64,000 bases of DNA from Pseudomonadota bacterium. Lineage in GTDB: Bacteria; Myxococcota_A; UBA9160; SZUA-336. The translations under genes were made by a program, and so were the position numbers. Of this stretch, positions 52,295 through 63,615 are shown in pieces (positions within the stretch are counted from its first letter, which is position 1; the number at the start of each line of letters is the position of its first letter). Location of the stretch: NCBI GenBank assembly GCA_003247575.1, contig QJZC01000034.1, positions 59,321-123,320 of the forward strand, read 5' to 3'. The notes under the pieces were generated by a model, which saw nothing but the letters and a program-made list of their open reading frames with translations, searched no databases and was not told where the DNA came from.

Positions 52295-54056
52295 CCTCCG
52301 GACGCGAGACGAGATCGCGGTACTTCCCCTGTGCCATGACTCGTCCTCGCTCGAGCACCACGACCTGGTCGGCCCGCCGCGCAACCGAGGTGCGGTGCGA
52401 GACGAACACGATCGTGCGGTGCCTCTCTCGCTCGAGCAGGTGCGCCAGAATGCGCTCCTCCGTCTCGAGGTCGAGCGCATTCGTCGCCTCGTCGAACACG
52501 AGCACCCTCGCATCGAGGTAGAGAGCACGCGCGATTCCAATGCGCTGACGCTGACCGCCGCTCAAGCGCACACCTCGCTCACCGACACGGGTCTGGTAGC
52601 CCTGGCTGAGCTCGTTCTCGACGAAGCAGTCGAGCTGCGCCGCACGCGCGGCGAGACGCACGCGGTCCCGATCGATTGCGTCGGGTGGGACGCCGAACGC
52701 AATGTTCTGCTCGATGGAATCATCCATCAGGTAGATCAACTGCGGCACGTAGCCTAGCGTCGCCTGCCAAGCCCTGACGTTGTGCTCTCCGAGCTCGACT
52801 CCGTCGACGCGAATCACGCCCGACTCCGGCTCGAGCAGCCCGAGCATCAAGTCGATCAGGGTAGACTTCCCGGCGCCAGTCGCACCCATCAGGCACGTCA
52901 TCTGACCCGCGGGAAGCTGGAGGTCGATCGAGGTCAATGTAGGCACGCTCGCGCTCGGATACTGAAAGCAGACGTGCTCCAGGCGTACACCGCGCTGCAC
53001 CGGCAATGGCGCCACAATTTGGTCTTCGGGAGGCGGTGCAGCCGCGTCCAGAAAGTCTCGACAGACGAGCACCAGAGCCGGTGCGTTGTAGCGGATCCGG
53101 TCGACGCCGTCGAAGATCTCCTTGAGTGTAGGGATCAATCGATAGGCGGCGAACGCATAGAGCGCAATCACGGCGAGGGCTTCGCTCGATGCATCGGTCC
53201 GACTGAGAACGAACAAAGTCAGGGCGATGATCCCGCCGAAGGCCACGAGCTCCAACCCTTGATGAGGAAGCAGGCTCAGCGTGTTGTGCCGAATCGAGTT
53301 CTCCGACGAGCGCAAGTGCGGCGCTGCGAACGCTCGCAGGAACGACGATTCAGCGCGCAGAACCTTGATCTCCTTGACACCATCGAGAGCCTCGCGCGTG
53401 CGCTGCGCGATCTCGGTCCCGAGCTGCGAGTACTCTTCCCCCAGCCGACCGATACGCGGCTGAAGCACCAAGAACAGCAGGGCATAGGCCGTACCCAGCA
53501 CGAGCAAGGTCGAGATCGTGACCCATGCATCGACCCAGAGCAGCACGGCGAGAATCAACGTAGCCGACACGATGTCCGAGAATAGACCGACCCCCGCCAT
53601 CAGGGTTCCCACGATCACGCGATCGACCTCTTCGAGCAGGATCTTGTAGAGCTCGGATGGACTGCGCTCGAGCAGCCAGACGTAGGGCCGCGCGAGGTAG
53701 CTCCCGAGCAGGCGCCGGCAGATGTCGTGTCTCCGCAGATAGCAGAACCGAAACGTGAACCAGGCGTCGAGCGTGGCAAACCCGTTGCTCACGACCAGCA
53801 GCACGAAGGATAGAGCGCCGAGCGAGATCAGGAAGCTCCGCTGACTGGTGAACTCGAGCGAGCGATACGCCGAGTTCAGGTAGGAGTTCGTCTCGATGAT
53901 ACTCGGATCGACGACGACCGCGATGAACGGCATGATCGATGTGATCCCGGCAATCTCGATCACGCCCAGCAGGGTAGTGCTGAGAAGCAACAAATAGATG
54001 TGGCGTCTCTCGGAGGGAGAGAAGATCGAGAGCAGCCGTTTCGCCGATTCAAGCAA
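52272..54056 (-). CDS. ABC exporter, permease fused to ATPase (lipid flippase-like)
   Basis: A 594-residue half-transporter. Six membrane helices (about 15-330), including LLLLSTTLLGVIEIAGITSI, then an ATPase domain with Walker A MGATGAGKSTLIDLM, signature LSGGQRQRIGIARAL, Walker B VLVFDEATNALD and switch His in VFVSHRTS. Sequence style matches PglK/MsbA-like exporters that flip lipid-linked sugars. The start is TTG preceded by AGGAAC; no ATG is well placed. It follows the aminotransferase gene at 32 bases and is probably its export step. Confidence 0.85.
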   Translation of the reverse strand: MLESAKRLLSIFSPSERRHIYLLLLSTTLLGVIEIAGITSIMPFIAVVVDPSIIETNSYLNSAYRSLEFTSQRSFLISLGALSFVLLVVSNGFATLDAWFTFRFCYLRRHDICRRLLGSYLARPYVWLLERSPSELYKILLEEVDRVIVGTLMAGVGLFSDIVSATLILAVLLWVDAWVTISTLLVLGTAYALLFLVLQPRIGRLGEEYSQLGTEIAQRTREALDGVKEIKVLRAESSFLRAFAAPHLRSSENSIRHNTLSLLPHQGLELVAFGGIIALTLFVLSRTDASSEALAVIALYAFAAYRLIPTLKEIFDGVDRIRYNAPALVLVCRDFLDAAAPPPEDQIVAPLPVQRGVRLEHVCFQYPSASVPTLTSIDLQLPAGQMTCLMGATGAGKSTLIDLMLGLLEPESGVIRVDGVELGEHNVRAWQATLGYVPQLIYLMDDSIEQNIAFGVPPDAIDRDRVRLAARAAQLDCFVENELSQGYQTRVGERGVRLSGGQRQRIGIARALYLDARVLVFDEATNALDLETEERILAHLLERERHRTIVFVSHRTSVARRADQVVVLERGRVMAQGKYRDLVSRPEVMGLLVD

Positions 54057-54088
54057 GCTCGAGAGTTCCTATTCGCAGACGAGAGATC

Positions 54089-55450
54089 CTATTCGCAGAC
54101 GGCAGGGAGCGACGCAGTAGCGCAGCCCTGGACCGCGCCTCGCGTCTCCGAGGCACCCCCGGACAGGGAGACGTCCCCGGACTCGGCTGCACACGCGGCG
54201 AGGACCTCTCTGGCCATCCGATCGATGTCCGCGGCCTCGAGATCCTGATGCACCGGGAGCGCGAGCATACTGGCCTTGAGGGCGACGGCCTCCGGATGAA
54301 CGCGCCAAGGCACGGCGTGGTGGAACTCGTCCCACCACACGCCCACAGTGACTCCACGCTCGTAGAGGCGTAGTGCGACCGCATCGCGCCGCGCCAGCCT
54401 GAGCGGCAGCACCAAGGGGCAGGTCCCGGGCGGAAGCTGCTCGAAAATCAACGCATCGGGCAGCACTCGCAGCTGCTCTGCCAGACGCATGTAGTTCGCG
54501 CGACGGCGGCGACGAACCTCGGCATAGTCCATTCGCTCCAAGAGACGACTGGAGACCGCCGACATTCCCCAAGAGAGGATTCGCACGTCGAATGCATAGT
54601 CTTCGTCGTCGGGATCGTACCAGGCGACTGCCGATGGAACTCGAAACCGGGACAGGAGCCGACGCAGGAGCAACAAGGGCAGCGCAAGACCGAGGGCCGC
54701 ACGCGTCCAGACGAGCCGCCATCGACTTCCGGGTAGCATCATGTGCTTCTGCCACAGATCGAGCGTCTTGCCGAGGGTCGCCGCCAGGGGCGGCGCGGTC
54801 AGCGACTCTGCGCCCTGCTTCTGTGAAGCAACCGCTCCCACGGAGCCGGCGGCGTCGTCCCGAGTCGCCACCTCGGGCGCCGCGCGTCGCAACAGCCCGC
54901 CATCGGGAAGCGGGAGGCTCTTGCGCACACTGAACACCGCGACATCGCCGAGCGATCCCAGCGGACGGCCCCCCCGATCACTGAGAAAGGCATGCGCGCA
55001 GTCTTCGATCAGCAGGACTCCGTACTGATCGCAAAGCTCGCGGATCTCCTCGATCGGCTGAGCGAAACCGAAGTAGTGCGTGACCAGCACGGCGCGCACG
55101 CCCCCGTCCAGACGGGTCCGAAGGTCGCCGAGATCGACGCACAGATGCTCATCGACCCGGTAGAAGACGAGCTCGAGGTCCGCGCGCAGGAATGGCTCCA
55201 GCTCGTGTCCACAGTTGTAGGCAGGGCACAGTATGCGCTCGCCCGCCGCAAGGCGGAGCGCCTCGATCGCCCGCGCGAGCGCTGCCGTACCGGAGAAGGT
55301 CGGCAAGGTCTCCGGCCGCTTGAGTGGATACGGAAGCGAATCCGGTCCGAAGCCCTCGTGCGGAATCAGCTCCGAGAGTGCAAGCGATGGCCCGAAGAGC
55401 ACCAGCCTCCGGCTCGTCAGGCGACGCCACAGCTCCACCAGCTCAGACAC
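54089..55450 (-). CDS. DegT/DnrJ/EryC1/StrS-family aminotransferase
   Basis: A 453-residue PLP enzyme. Signatures: LPTFSGTAALARAIEAL, ILCPAYNCGHELEP, VLVTHYFGFAQPIEEI, LLIEDCAHAFLSD (metal-like acid) and the PLP-binding lysine in FSVRKSLPLPDGGLLR. Family members aminate 3- or 4-keto sugars or cyclitols for surface polysaccharides. The C-terminal 60 residues are non-standard. The GTG start (VSELVELWRR) overlaps the stop of the upstream gene by eight bases; an ATG at 55483 would be longer and also fits. The product probably makes an amino sugar for the acyltransferases in this cluster. Confidence 0.83.
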   Translation of the reverse strand: MSELVELWRRLTSRRLVLFGPSLALSELIPHEGFGPDSLPYPLKRPETLPTFSGTAALARAIEALRLAAGERILCPAYNCGHELEPFLRADLELVFYRVDEHLCVDLGDLRTRLDGGVRAVLVTHYFGFAQPIEEIRELCDQYGVLLIEDCAHAFLSDRGGRPLGSLGDVAVFSVRKSLPLPDGGLLRRAAPEVATRDDAAGSVGAVASQKQGAESLTAPPLAATLGKTLDLWQKHMMLPGSRWRLVWTRAALGLALPLLLLRRLLSRFRVPSAVAWYDPDDEDYAFDVRILSWGMSAVSSRLLERMDYAEVRRRRRANYMRLAEQLRVLPDALIFEQLPPGTCPLVLPLRLARRDAVALRLYERGVTVGVWWDEFHHAVPWRVHPEAVALKASMLALPVHQDLEAADIDRMAREVLAACAAESGDVSLSGGASETRGAVQGCATASLPAVCE

Positions 55451-57287
55451 GAGCCACACTCTCTCGCCAGCCCTCGATCGCATCCTTCGCACGCCCATGC
55501 CAGCGCAACGCGCGATCGAGAACTCCGAGTCGCTCCAGACCGGCCTTCAACCGTGGCAAGAGACGCGACTTCCAGACGAAGCGCGCGAGCGAGCGCGGAG
55601 TTCGCCGCCGAATGTAGAGCTGCTCCGTCTCCCTCCAGGTGGCCGACCAGCGCTGCTTGTTGCTCAGGAAGCCTCCCAGGAAGTCGTACTCGATCAGATC
55701 CGAGTCGAAGCAGTCCTGGAGCTCGAGATACTCGAGCACCGTCCCTGGGGAATAGGCTGCGTAGGCAGCGTCGTGGGTGATCTGCAAGGAGTAATATCTG
55801 CGCTCGTGTACGAAGGCGAGCGTCGCGGCGATCCAGCGGCCGTCGAGCCGAAGTGAGACGACGTGAAAGCAGCCGCTCGGCCCCGCTTCGGCCACGAGCG
55901 CCTCGTAGAAGCCCTGCCGTGTGCCACCCGAAACGGCGGCACCCGTACCGCTCTTCCAGCTCCGCGCCTCCAGCTCGAGATAGCTCTCGAACGCCTCTCG
56001 AACCTCGGGCCAGCGAGCCGTGCGCACGAGATCAAGGGAGCCCGCGTTCGCAAGCTTGCGATGGGCTGCACGCATCCGCTTACGGAATGCGCGGCTTCGA
56101 GCGCCGAAGTACTCCGCGAACGTGCCCGTCAGATCCAGGAAGGGACAGCTCGAGTCGGCCGTGACGCTGAGCAGGTAGCGCTGGCGCCCCGCGAGCCGCG
56201 CGAGCTCCCCCACGAGAGAACACCCCTCGGGCTGCTCGTAGGCATGGAATTCATCCCAGTCGGACTGGGCACTATGGAGGTACTCGACGAGGAGCCTCTC
56301 GCCGAGCCGCTGCTGCTCGCCAAACAGCAGGGTCGGACGGTCCACTTCCCAACGCGATCCCAGAAAGCAGAGCCTGCGATCGAACCCCAGCAGCCAGGGC
56401 TCGCAGATCCGCTGCATGGGAATCACCCCGACCAGCTCGGATTCTCGCCAGAAGGTCAGGATCCAGAGACGCTGCGCATTCCCGAAGCAGCGCCACCAGG
56501 CGCGCAGGTATGCATGGCTCTGAAGCGCGGTCGCCCCGGGGGTGCGCGCGAGCAAGGCGTCCCACCGCTCGCGGATGCCATCCCAGTGATGGGTGCAGCG
56601 AATCACCCGCAGCACGTAGCGCTCACCCTCGATCTCGTGGACCCCCGCTTCCGGCAGCGCCCGAGCCAGGTCTTTACAGGTGCCCGTGAGCTCCCATCGG
56701 ACCCAGTAGAGGGACAGGCCACCGACCTCCTCTCCCAACGGCTCGACATCCGTGAGATGCAAGCCGATACCCCGCGACTCGCGAACCAGGTATCGCCAGA
56801 GCCTCATCTCGGGTTCGAGGCTGTGGGCCTCGATCGCGACCCCCGGGCAGTGCTCGCGCGCCAGGTCCGTAAAGCGGCTGACGAACTCCACCAGATGTTG
56901 CCGGTATCCCTTCTGAATCGCGAGATCGGCCAGGTAGACCACACCCGGCTGCACTCCGGGGGAAGTCTCTCCTGCCGGCTTCTCGCGCGTGCTCTGCGGA
57001 AGCACATAGGCCAGGATCACACCCACCAGTCGGAATCCGTCGTAGAACCCCAGGCTGAGATTGGAGTCTCCGAGCTCGGCTTCACGCAGCTCGGACGCGA
57101 TTCGATCACGGCCCGAAAGGCTCTGAGGCCGGTGCAGATCCCGCTCGAGCCGCGCGATGCTGGCGGCATCGCTGCTGCCCAGCAATCGAAAGTGCAGGCG
57201 TTCGGAAGGTCCCGCGGGGAGCCACCCTGCTATTCTGCGCCTGCTGACCCAGCGACTGAGCATCGAAGACCGCTGGCGAATCGACAT
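55443..57287 (-). CDS. Two-part GNAT plus FemAB/BioF2-like acyltransferase
   Basis: A 614-residue protein. Residues about 30-200 look like a GNAT N-acetyltransferase (VVYLADLAIQKGYRQHLVEF is the AcCoA-binding strand-loop). Residues 225-570 form a BioF2-like domain: LDLTGTFAEYFGARSRAFRK, EAFESYLELEARSWKSGTG and YDFLGGFLSNKQRWS, with the terminal Lys-x-x-W motif. It may attach two different groups to one surface substrate. It is the first gene of a minus-strand run with the aminotransferase (overlapping) and ABC exporter, so the three are one operon. The start is ATG; the site upstream is weak. Confidence 0.75.
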   Translation of the reverse strand: MSIRQRSSMLSRWVSRRRIAGWLPAGPSERLHFRLLGSSDAASIARLERDLHRPQSLSGRDRIASELREAELGDSNLSLGFYDGFRLVGVILAYVLPQSTREKPAGETSPGVQPGVVYLADLAIQKGYRQHLVEFVSRFTDLAREHCPGVAIEAHSLEPEMRLWRYLVRESRGIGLHLTDVEPLGEEVGGLSLYWVRWELTGTCKDLARALPEAGVHEIEGERYVLRVIRCTHHWDGIRERWDALLARTPGATALQSHAYLRAWWRCFGNAQRLWILTFWRESELVGVIPMQRICEPWLLGFDRRLCFLGSRWEVDRPTLLFGEQQRLGERLLVEYLHSAQSDWDEFHAYEQPEGCSLVGELARLAGRQRYLLSVTADSSCPFLDLTGTFAEYFGARSRAFRKRMRAAHRKLANAGSLDLVRTARWPEVREAFESYLELEARSWKSGTGAAVSGGTRQGFYEALVAEAGPSGCFHVVSLRLDGRWIAATLAFVHERRYYSLQITHDAAYAAYSPGTVLEYLELQDCFDSDLIEYDFLGGFLSNKQRWSATWRETEQLYIRRRTPRSLARFVWKSRLLPRLKAGLERLGVLDRALRWHGRAKDAIEGWRESVARV

Positions 57288-57454
57288 CTACTCGCCCTCC
57301 CACTCTCGAACGCCCGAACCTTTCCCGGCATGTATCGAGAGAGATCGTCGCTCGCAAGGGAGGCGCTGCAAGGATTCGGCTGGGGGCGCGGTGATCATCA
57401 TGAAAAGCCTGTTCAAGCACCAAGTATGAGCGAATTACGCCAGGAGATGTCGCA

Positions 57455-60049
57455 GTGATGGGCCCCCTTGACGGCGGTGGCCGTCGTGCGTTTGCTGCGC
57501 GCGTGATTCTCACCGCAGATCGCGTACGCCAGAGGGCTCTCTGGACGGTTCTGCTGCTCGCGTTCTGCCTACCGTTCGCGGCCCGGGGCCAGACGGAGGA
57601 GGAACCGCCGCCGGCAGCGACCGCGGAGCCCAAGCCGGCCCCGGCGCCCGCATCGGTCCCCATCGACGAAGTGGGTACTCGCGCGGAGCTCGCGAAGCAG
57701 GCGATCTCGAACCAGATCCTCGAGGCCGCTCCCCTAGGGGATCTGAAGGAACCGACCGAAGCCGGCTACGCGCTGATCCGTGAAGTGGCCGAACGGGAAG
57801 CCGGCCTGTCGGATGCGCTCGACAACGTCGTCTCACTGGATCGCCTGATGCGCATCGACCAGCAATGGCTCGAGCGGGACGCGCGCATCAACGACGTTCA
57901 GGCTGGGCTGAAGGCGCGGCTGGACAGCCTGGACGCCCTCCTCTCCAAGCTTGGCAATGCGGAGAAGCTCTGGACCGAGACACTCGAACAGGCTCGGGCG
58001 GCCGACAGCCCGGAGTCGGTCCAAACCCTGGCCGCAGAGGTTCGCGAACGAAGCCAACGGGCGGCCGCTTCGCTTCAGGAGATGCGCTCGAAGATCGTCG
58101 ATCTGCGCACGCGTATCGGTGCTCAAACGGCCCGCGTCGCACGCGCGCGAACGCGCATCGCACAGACCCGCAACCTGCTGCTCGCAAACATCTTCGTGCG
58201 CGACGACATTCCCCTGTGGTTGGTGGGATCGAGCCAAGAGAGCATGCTGACCGTCGCGCAACGGGTGAGCAACGAATTCGTGAGCCAGCTCGAAGCCACC
58301 CAGAAGCTGGCGCTCGAACAGAAGGAGCGCGGCAGCTTCCAGCTGCTGCTGGTGGCGCTCGTCATCATCATCGGTCGCTCGGCGCGCAAACGGTCCCTAC
58401 GCTGGCCCCAGGAGGACCCTCGCACCGAGAAGGTCGCGGTCCTGCTGCGACACCCGATCGCGATCGCATTCCTCGCGGGTCTCCTGGCGACCAAGGGAAT
58501 CTACGAGCAACCTCCACGCGCAGTACAAGAGCTCGCCGACCTGCTCGTTCTGTTCCCTGCTCTCGTCCTGATCGCCCCACTCCTGGATCGGTCCTTGCGT
58601 CCCGCGGTGCTGTGGCTCGCGGGGTTCTACGTACTCGATCAGATTCGCGACGTCGCGGATCCCTTGCCCGTCGTCTCACGCTTTCTCTTCACTCTCGAGA
58701 TGCTGCTCGCAGTGGGTTCGGGGAGCTGGTTCTGTTGGCGCTTCCGACAGATCCATCCTGGGAACAACGGCGTCGCAACGGCCTCCGCCGACTTCGTGCC
58801 GGAGCCCGAGACCCTGATCCTGCGCTGGGTTCCGAGCCTCTTGCAGGCCGCGACCGTGGCTTGTGGCGTCGCCGCCGCGTGCTCGATCCTAGGATTTCAA
58901 CGCCTCGGGCGACTGATCGGTGACTCGCTGCTAGAAAGCGCCTACCTCGCGATCCTCCTGTACGCGCTCGTACACAGTGCGCAGGCCTGCATCGTGCTGG
59001 CGTTGCGAAACCGGTTCATCCAGCCGATTCGGACGGTGACCCGCTACGCTTCCTCGATCGAAGGCACGCTCGCGCGGCTCCTCGGTCTAGGCGCCATCCT
59101 CGGCTGGATCGCCGTCGTGCTACACCTGTTCGGGGTCCGCGACGATCTGCTCTCGATACTCGCCGTGGTGTTCGCGACGGACCTCGGTGTCGGCTTGATC
59201 ACGATCTCCCTCGGTGACATCGCCGTCTTCGGGCTCACGATCACGCTCGCCATCGGGCTCGCACGCCTGATCGAGATCGTCCTCGACGCCGACATCTATC
59301 CAAGGCTGCACACTCCCCGAGGCTCGGCCTACGCGTTCTCCACCATTCTGCGGTACCTCATCATTCTCGTCGGCTTCATGACCGCGATCACTGCGATGGG
59401 GTTCGATACCAATCGGCTCACCGTGCTGATCGGCGCCTTCGGAGTCGGCCTGGGCTTCGGTCTGCAGACGGTCGTGAACAACTTCGTGTCCGGGCTGATC
59501 CTTCTGTTCGAACGGCCGATCCAGGTGGGCGACGCCATCGAAGTCGAAACCATCGCCGGAACCGTGCGCCACATCGGCATCCGGGCAAGCGTGGTGCGCA
59601 CCTTCGACGGCTCCGAGGTCAGCGTGCCGAACGGCAACCTGCTGTCCCAGCAGCTGACCAACTGGACCATGTCAGATCGTCACCGCCGGCTAGAGATTCC
59701 CGTCGGCGTGGCCTATGGCACCGATCCGAATCGGGTGCTCCAACTCCTCCTCGGCGTGGCGAGCCAGCATCCGCAAATCCTTTCCGAACCCGCACCGCAA
59801 GCGCTGTTCCTCGGCTTCGGCGACAGCTCGCTGAACTTCGCGCTGCGCGCCTGGGTGCGCGATCAAGATGTCTGGGTCGGAATCCGGAGCGAACTCGTGT
59901 TGGGGGTGCACCGCAGCCTGACAGAGAACGGCATCGAGATCCCGTTTCCTCAGCGCGACCTCCACCTGCGAAGCGTACCGAGCAGCGCGAGCACGTCCCT
60001 CGCACAACTCGCTCCGCCCGATAGCGCGCCCGCGACGCAAAGGGAATGA
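57455..60049 (+). CDS. MscS-family mechanosensitive channel with coiled periplasmic region
   Basis: A 864-residue channel. Signal peptide (about 28-46), then a proline-rich linker and a long coiled-coil/helical periplasmic region to about 290, then membrane helices (about 300-620), then the MscS pore helix and beta domain: FGVGLGFGLQTVVNNFVSGL, FERPIQVGDAIEVETIAGTV and VSVPNGNLLSQQLTNW. It resembles the larger MscK/YbdG-like channels that release solutes during osmotic downshock. Length fits the extended class. The start is GTG after AGGAG; the second codon ATG is an alternative. Confidence 0.9.
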   Translation: MMGPLDGGGRRAFAARVILTADRVRQRALWTVLLLAFCLPFAARGQTEEEPPPAATAEPKPAPAPASVPIDEVGTRAELAKQAISNQILEAAPLGDLKEPTEAGYALIREVAEREAGLSDALDNVVSLDRLMRIDQQWLERDARINDVQAGLKARLDSLDALLSKLGNAEKLWTETLEQARAADSPESVQTLAAEVRERSQRAAASLQEMRSKIVDLRTRIGAQTARVARARTRIAQTRNLLLANIFVRDDIPLWLVGSSQESMLTVAQRVSNEFVSQLEATQKLALEQKERGSFQLLLVALVIIIGRSARKRSLRWPQEDPRTEKVAVLLRHPIAIAFLAGLLATKGIYEQPPRAVQELADLLVLFPALVLIAPLLDRSLRPAVLWLAGFYVLDQIRDVADPLPVVSRFLFTLEMLLAVGSGSWFCWRFRQIHPGNNGVATASADFVPEPETLILRWVPSLLQAATVACGVAAACSILGFQRLGRLIGDSLLESAYLAILLYALVHSAQACIVLALRNRFIQPIRTVTRYASSIEGTLARLLGLGAILGWIAVVLHLFGVRDDLLSILAVVFATDLGVGLITISLGDIAVFGLTITLAIGLARLIEIVLDADIYPRLHTPRGSAYAFSTILRYLIILVGFMTAITAMGFDTNRLTVLIGAFGVGLGFGLQTVVNNFVSGLILLFERPIQVGDAIEVETIAGTVRHIGIRASVVRTFDGSEVSVPNGNLLSQQLTNWTMSDRHRRLEIPVGVAYGTDPNRVLQLLLGVASQHPQILSEPAPQALFLGFGDSSLNFALRAWVRDQDVWVGIRSELVLGVHRSLTENGIEIPFPQRDLHLRSVPSSASTSLAQLAPPDSAPATQRE

Positions 60050-60097
60050 CGATGGGAGCTCCGCGAATTTGAGACCCAGTCTTTGCCTACGTACACA

Positions 60098-60568
60098 CTA
60101 GGAGCCTGGGACGGCGCCCGGCGAAAGACGGATCACGGGAATCTCGCGCGCCGCAGCCAGAGTCGCATAGTCGCGATACGGCGGATAGAGCTTGGTCATC
60201 TGCTGCCAGAGCTCATCGCGGTCCGTTCCGGATGTGGCGCTGGCGTGCGCGGTGAAGCGCTCGGCGCGCACCTGCACCTCGACTCGAGGATCGGCGCACA
60301 GGTTGCGGTACCACGACGGATGCTCCGGGTGACCGCCCCGCGAGGCCACGACGACGTAGTCGCCATCGCTGCGCTTCCCATAGATCAGCGGCCAGGTACG
60401 CGGCCGACCCGACCTCCGGCCGCGTGTCGTCAACAGCAAGGTGGGCACAGGCCCTGGACCCCCCAAGAAGGTGGAATCCCATAGATGACCGCGCTCTCCG
60501 TCCGTGGAGAGATAGCGTTGCACGTGCTCACGGATCCAGACGGGGACTTCGGCGGGGCTACGATCCAT
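60098..60568 (-). CDS. Deazaflavin (F420)-dependent nitroreductase-family protein (Ddn-like)
   Basis: A 156-residue split-barrel protein. It shows the Ddn-family pattern: PTLLLTTRGRRSGRPRTWPLIY, VVVASRGGHPEHPSWYRNL, and RDELWQQMTKLYPPYRDYAT. Members bind coenzyme F420 and reduce quinones or nitro compounds, mainly in Actinobacteria and some soil Proteobacteria. Whether this organism makes F420 cannot be told from this window. The ATG is 108 bases downstream of the MBL gene's stop, on the same strand. Confidence 0.87.
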   Translation of the reverse strand: MDRSPAEVPVWIREHVQRYLSTDGERGHLWDSTFLGGPGPVPTLLLTTRGRRSGRPRTWPLIYGKRSDGDYVVVASRGGHPEHPSWYRNLCADPRVEVQVRAERFTAHASATSGTDRDELWQQMTKLYPPYRDYATLAAAREIPVIRLSPGAVPGS

Positions 60569-60676
60569 GGCGCTCGCTCCTCCTTCTCAGCGGCTCGGCA
60601 AGACTCCACAAGCGTAGTGAAGCCGCAGCACAGCACTTGGCCGCAGCTCGCACAGCGACATGGATCACAAAAGCCC

Positions 60677-61420
60677 TCACCGAATCGAGGTCGGCCGCCC
60701 CGGGCGCCCCTGTGCCGGCGGCCAGGCAGGAGCAGGCAGCACCGTACCCGCTTGGCGCCCCTCCATTCGATGTTCCACGAACTCTCGCAAGGTCGGCAGC
60801 GCCAGCCAGCGGTTCGTCTTGAGCTCGGCGTCGAGAGTAGAGCTGGGCGACTCGCCATAGTTGTGTCCGGGAAAGACGATGGTCTCCCCAGGCAGCTCCT
60901 TGACCAACGACCAGAGCGTGGCGTGCATCGTCTCGGGATCGCCGCCAACGAAGTCGCAGCGGCCACAACCGTTCACGAACAGCGTATCTCCGGTGACGAT
61001 CCGATCGTTGACCCAGTAGCAGGTCGATCCCGGCGTGTGCCCCGGAGTGTGCATGAAGGTGATCCGACAGTCCGCGCCAATCTCGAGCACGTCGCCTGCG
61101 CTATGGTGCACGAGATTCTCGCAGCGGAACCCCGAGAAATCGATCTCGGGCGCGAGCATGTGCACCTGCGAATCCGTGTACTCGAGTAGGGTCTCGACCT
61201 CGTTCACATGATCGAAATGCGAGTGGGTGCACAGCAGATGCCTGATCTCGACCTCCAGTCGAGCAGCCTCCTCGAGAATGACTTCGAAGTTCCACGCGGG
61301 ATCTACCACCGCGCACTCGCGTGTGGTGCGATCCCCCACGAGGTAGATGAAGTTGTCCATGGGCCCCAGCTCGAACTGATGAACGAAGAAACCCCGGTTG
61401 CCTTCCGCCGTTGCACTCAT
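60677..61420 (-). CDS. MBL-fold hydrolase (glyoxalase II/ETHE1-like)
   Basis: A 247-residue metallo-beta-lactamase-fold hydrolase. Metal motif CTHSHFDHVN, then MHTPGHTPGS, the bridging aspartate in TGDTLFVNGCGRCDF and the final His in VFPGHNYG are all present. These fit hydroxyacylglutathione hydrolase or persulfide dioxygenase families, which act on glutathione thioesters or persulfides. The C-terminal 30 residues are a proline-rich tail. The ATG at 61420 has GAGGA upstream; an ATG two codons earlier is possible. Longer frames upstream are not convincing. Confidence 0.87.
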   Translation of the reverse strand: MSATAEGNRGFFVHQFELGPMDNFIYLVGDRTTRECAVVDPAWNFEVILEEAARLEVEIRHLLCTHSHFDHVNEVETLLEYTDSQVHMLAPEIDFSGFRCENLVHHSAGDVLEIGADCRITFMHTPGHTPGSTCYWVNDRIVTGDTLFVNGCGRCDFVGGDPETMHATLWSLVKELPGETIVFPGHNYGESPSSTLDAELKTNRWLALPTLREFVEHRMEGRQAGTVLPAPAWPPAQGRPGRPTSIR

Positions 61421-61685
61421 ACACATCCTCCCCTCGAAGAGCTCGATTTCGGTCAGGGTAGCCCAGATGGTGCTCCCGCTCGCCGATCCACTTCGACTGC
61501 GAGACCGAGTCGAAGAAAAAGGGGGGGGTGATCCGCTAGAACCGTAGTCAGTCGCGCAGGCTCTCCAACTGGCCTGGTCGGATTCGAGTCTGCTAGCCTT
61601 CAGACCTGGCCGGAGTTCGAGCCTGAGCGCGTTCGAGCCCGACCGGGCTCCAGCCTGGTCCCACTCGGAGCGGAGGTGCGTCCAC
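61421..61685. promoter_or_regulatory. Divergent promoter region between MBL and haem-binding genes
   Basis: About 265 bases between divergent starts. It contains a run of eight or more G at about 61518 and several short direct repeats of a CTGGTC-like word, but no clear boxes or hairpins. It holds the ribosome sites of both genes. Confidence 0.3.
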
Positions 61686-62114
61686 ATGCGAAAGCCACTC
61701 TGGGGATTGTTGGCGGTACTCGCCCTCGCGCAGCTGTGGCCGATCGATCGGGATAACCCAGCGGTTACGGCGGCATTCACGGAGCCTGCATCCATCCGTG
61801 GAATCATCGAGCGGGCTTGCTACGACTGCCATTCGAACCAGACGAAGTGGCCTTGGTACGCATATGTCGCGCCGGTGTCCTGGCTGGTTGCGCACGACGT
61901 ACACGAAGGTCGCGAACACCTGAACTTCTCCGAGTGGGGAGCGCTGACACCCGACGAGCGACGCGAGCATCAGGAAGAGATCTGGGAAGAGGTCGAAGAA
62001 GGTGAGATGCCGCTCTGGGTGTATGCGCTACTCCACCCTTCGGCCAAGCTCAGCCAGAGCGAGCGTGAGAATATTCGAGCCTGGTCCCAGACCGGGGACG
62101 CGTCCCCGGAATAG
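61686..62114 (+). CDS. Haem-binding domain protein (periplasmic, CxxCH)
   Basis: A 142-residue protein with an N-terminal membrane anchor or signal (LWGLLAVLALAQLW) and one haem-binding motif CYDCHS at about 46, followed by TKWPWYAYVAPVSWLV and LNFSEWGALTPDE. This matches small haem-binding domain proteins often associated with oxidative or electron-transfer functions. The acidic helix REHQEEIWEEVEEGEMP is typical. The ATG is at 61686. It is convergent with argG with 18 bases between stops. Confidence 0.85.
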   Translation: MRKPLWGLLAVLALAQLWPIDRDNPAVTAAFTEPASIRGIIERACYDCHSNQTKWPWYAYVAPVSWLVAHDVHEGREHLNFSEWGALTPDERREHQEEIWEEVEEGEMPLWVYALLHPSAKLSQSERENIRAWSQTGDASPE

Positions 62115-62132
62115 CCAGTCCGCTGGCTGCCC

Positions 62133-63521
<1,389 letters not shown>

Positions 63522-63615
63522 TTACGCGGTCTGATCGCGCCGATGGTATCGCGCGACATCTCGGCGCGAAACCCTTCTCCAGCTCACTGGCCGGACCCGG
63601 CACCTACGCCGTGGA

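Noticed and set aside
55863..57458. 531-codon plus-strand frame opposite the two-part acyltransferase
   Set aside because: Shadow of a gene with a better-supported product; composition is typical of antisense to GC-rich coding sequence.
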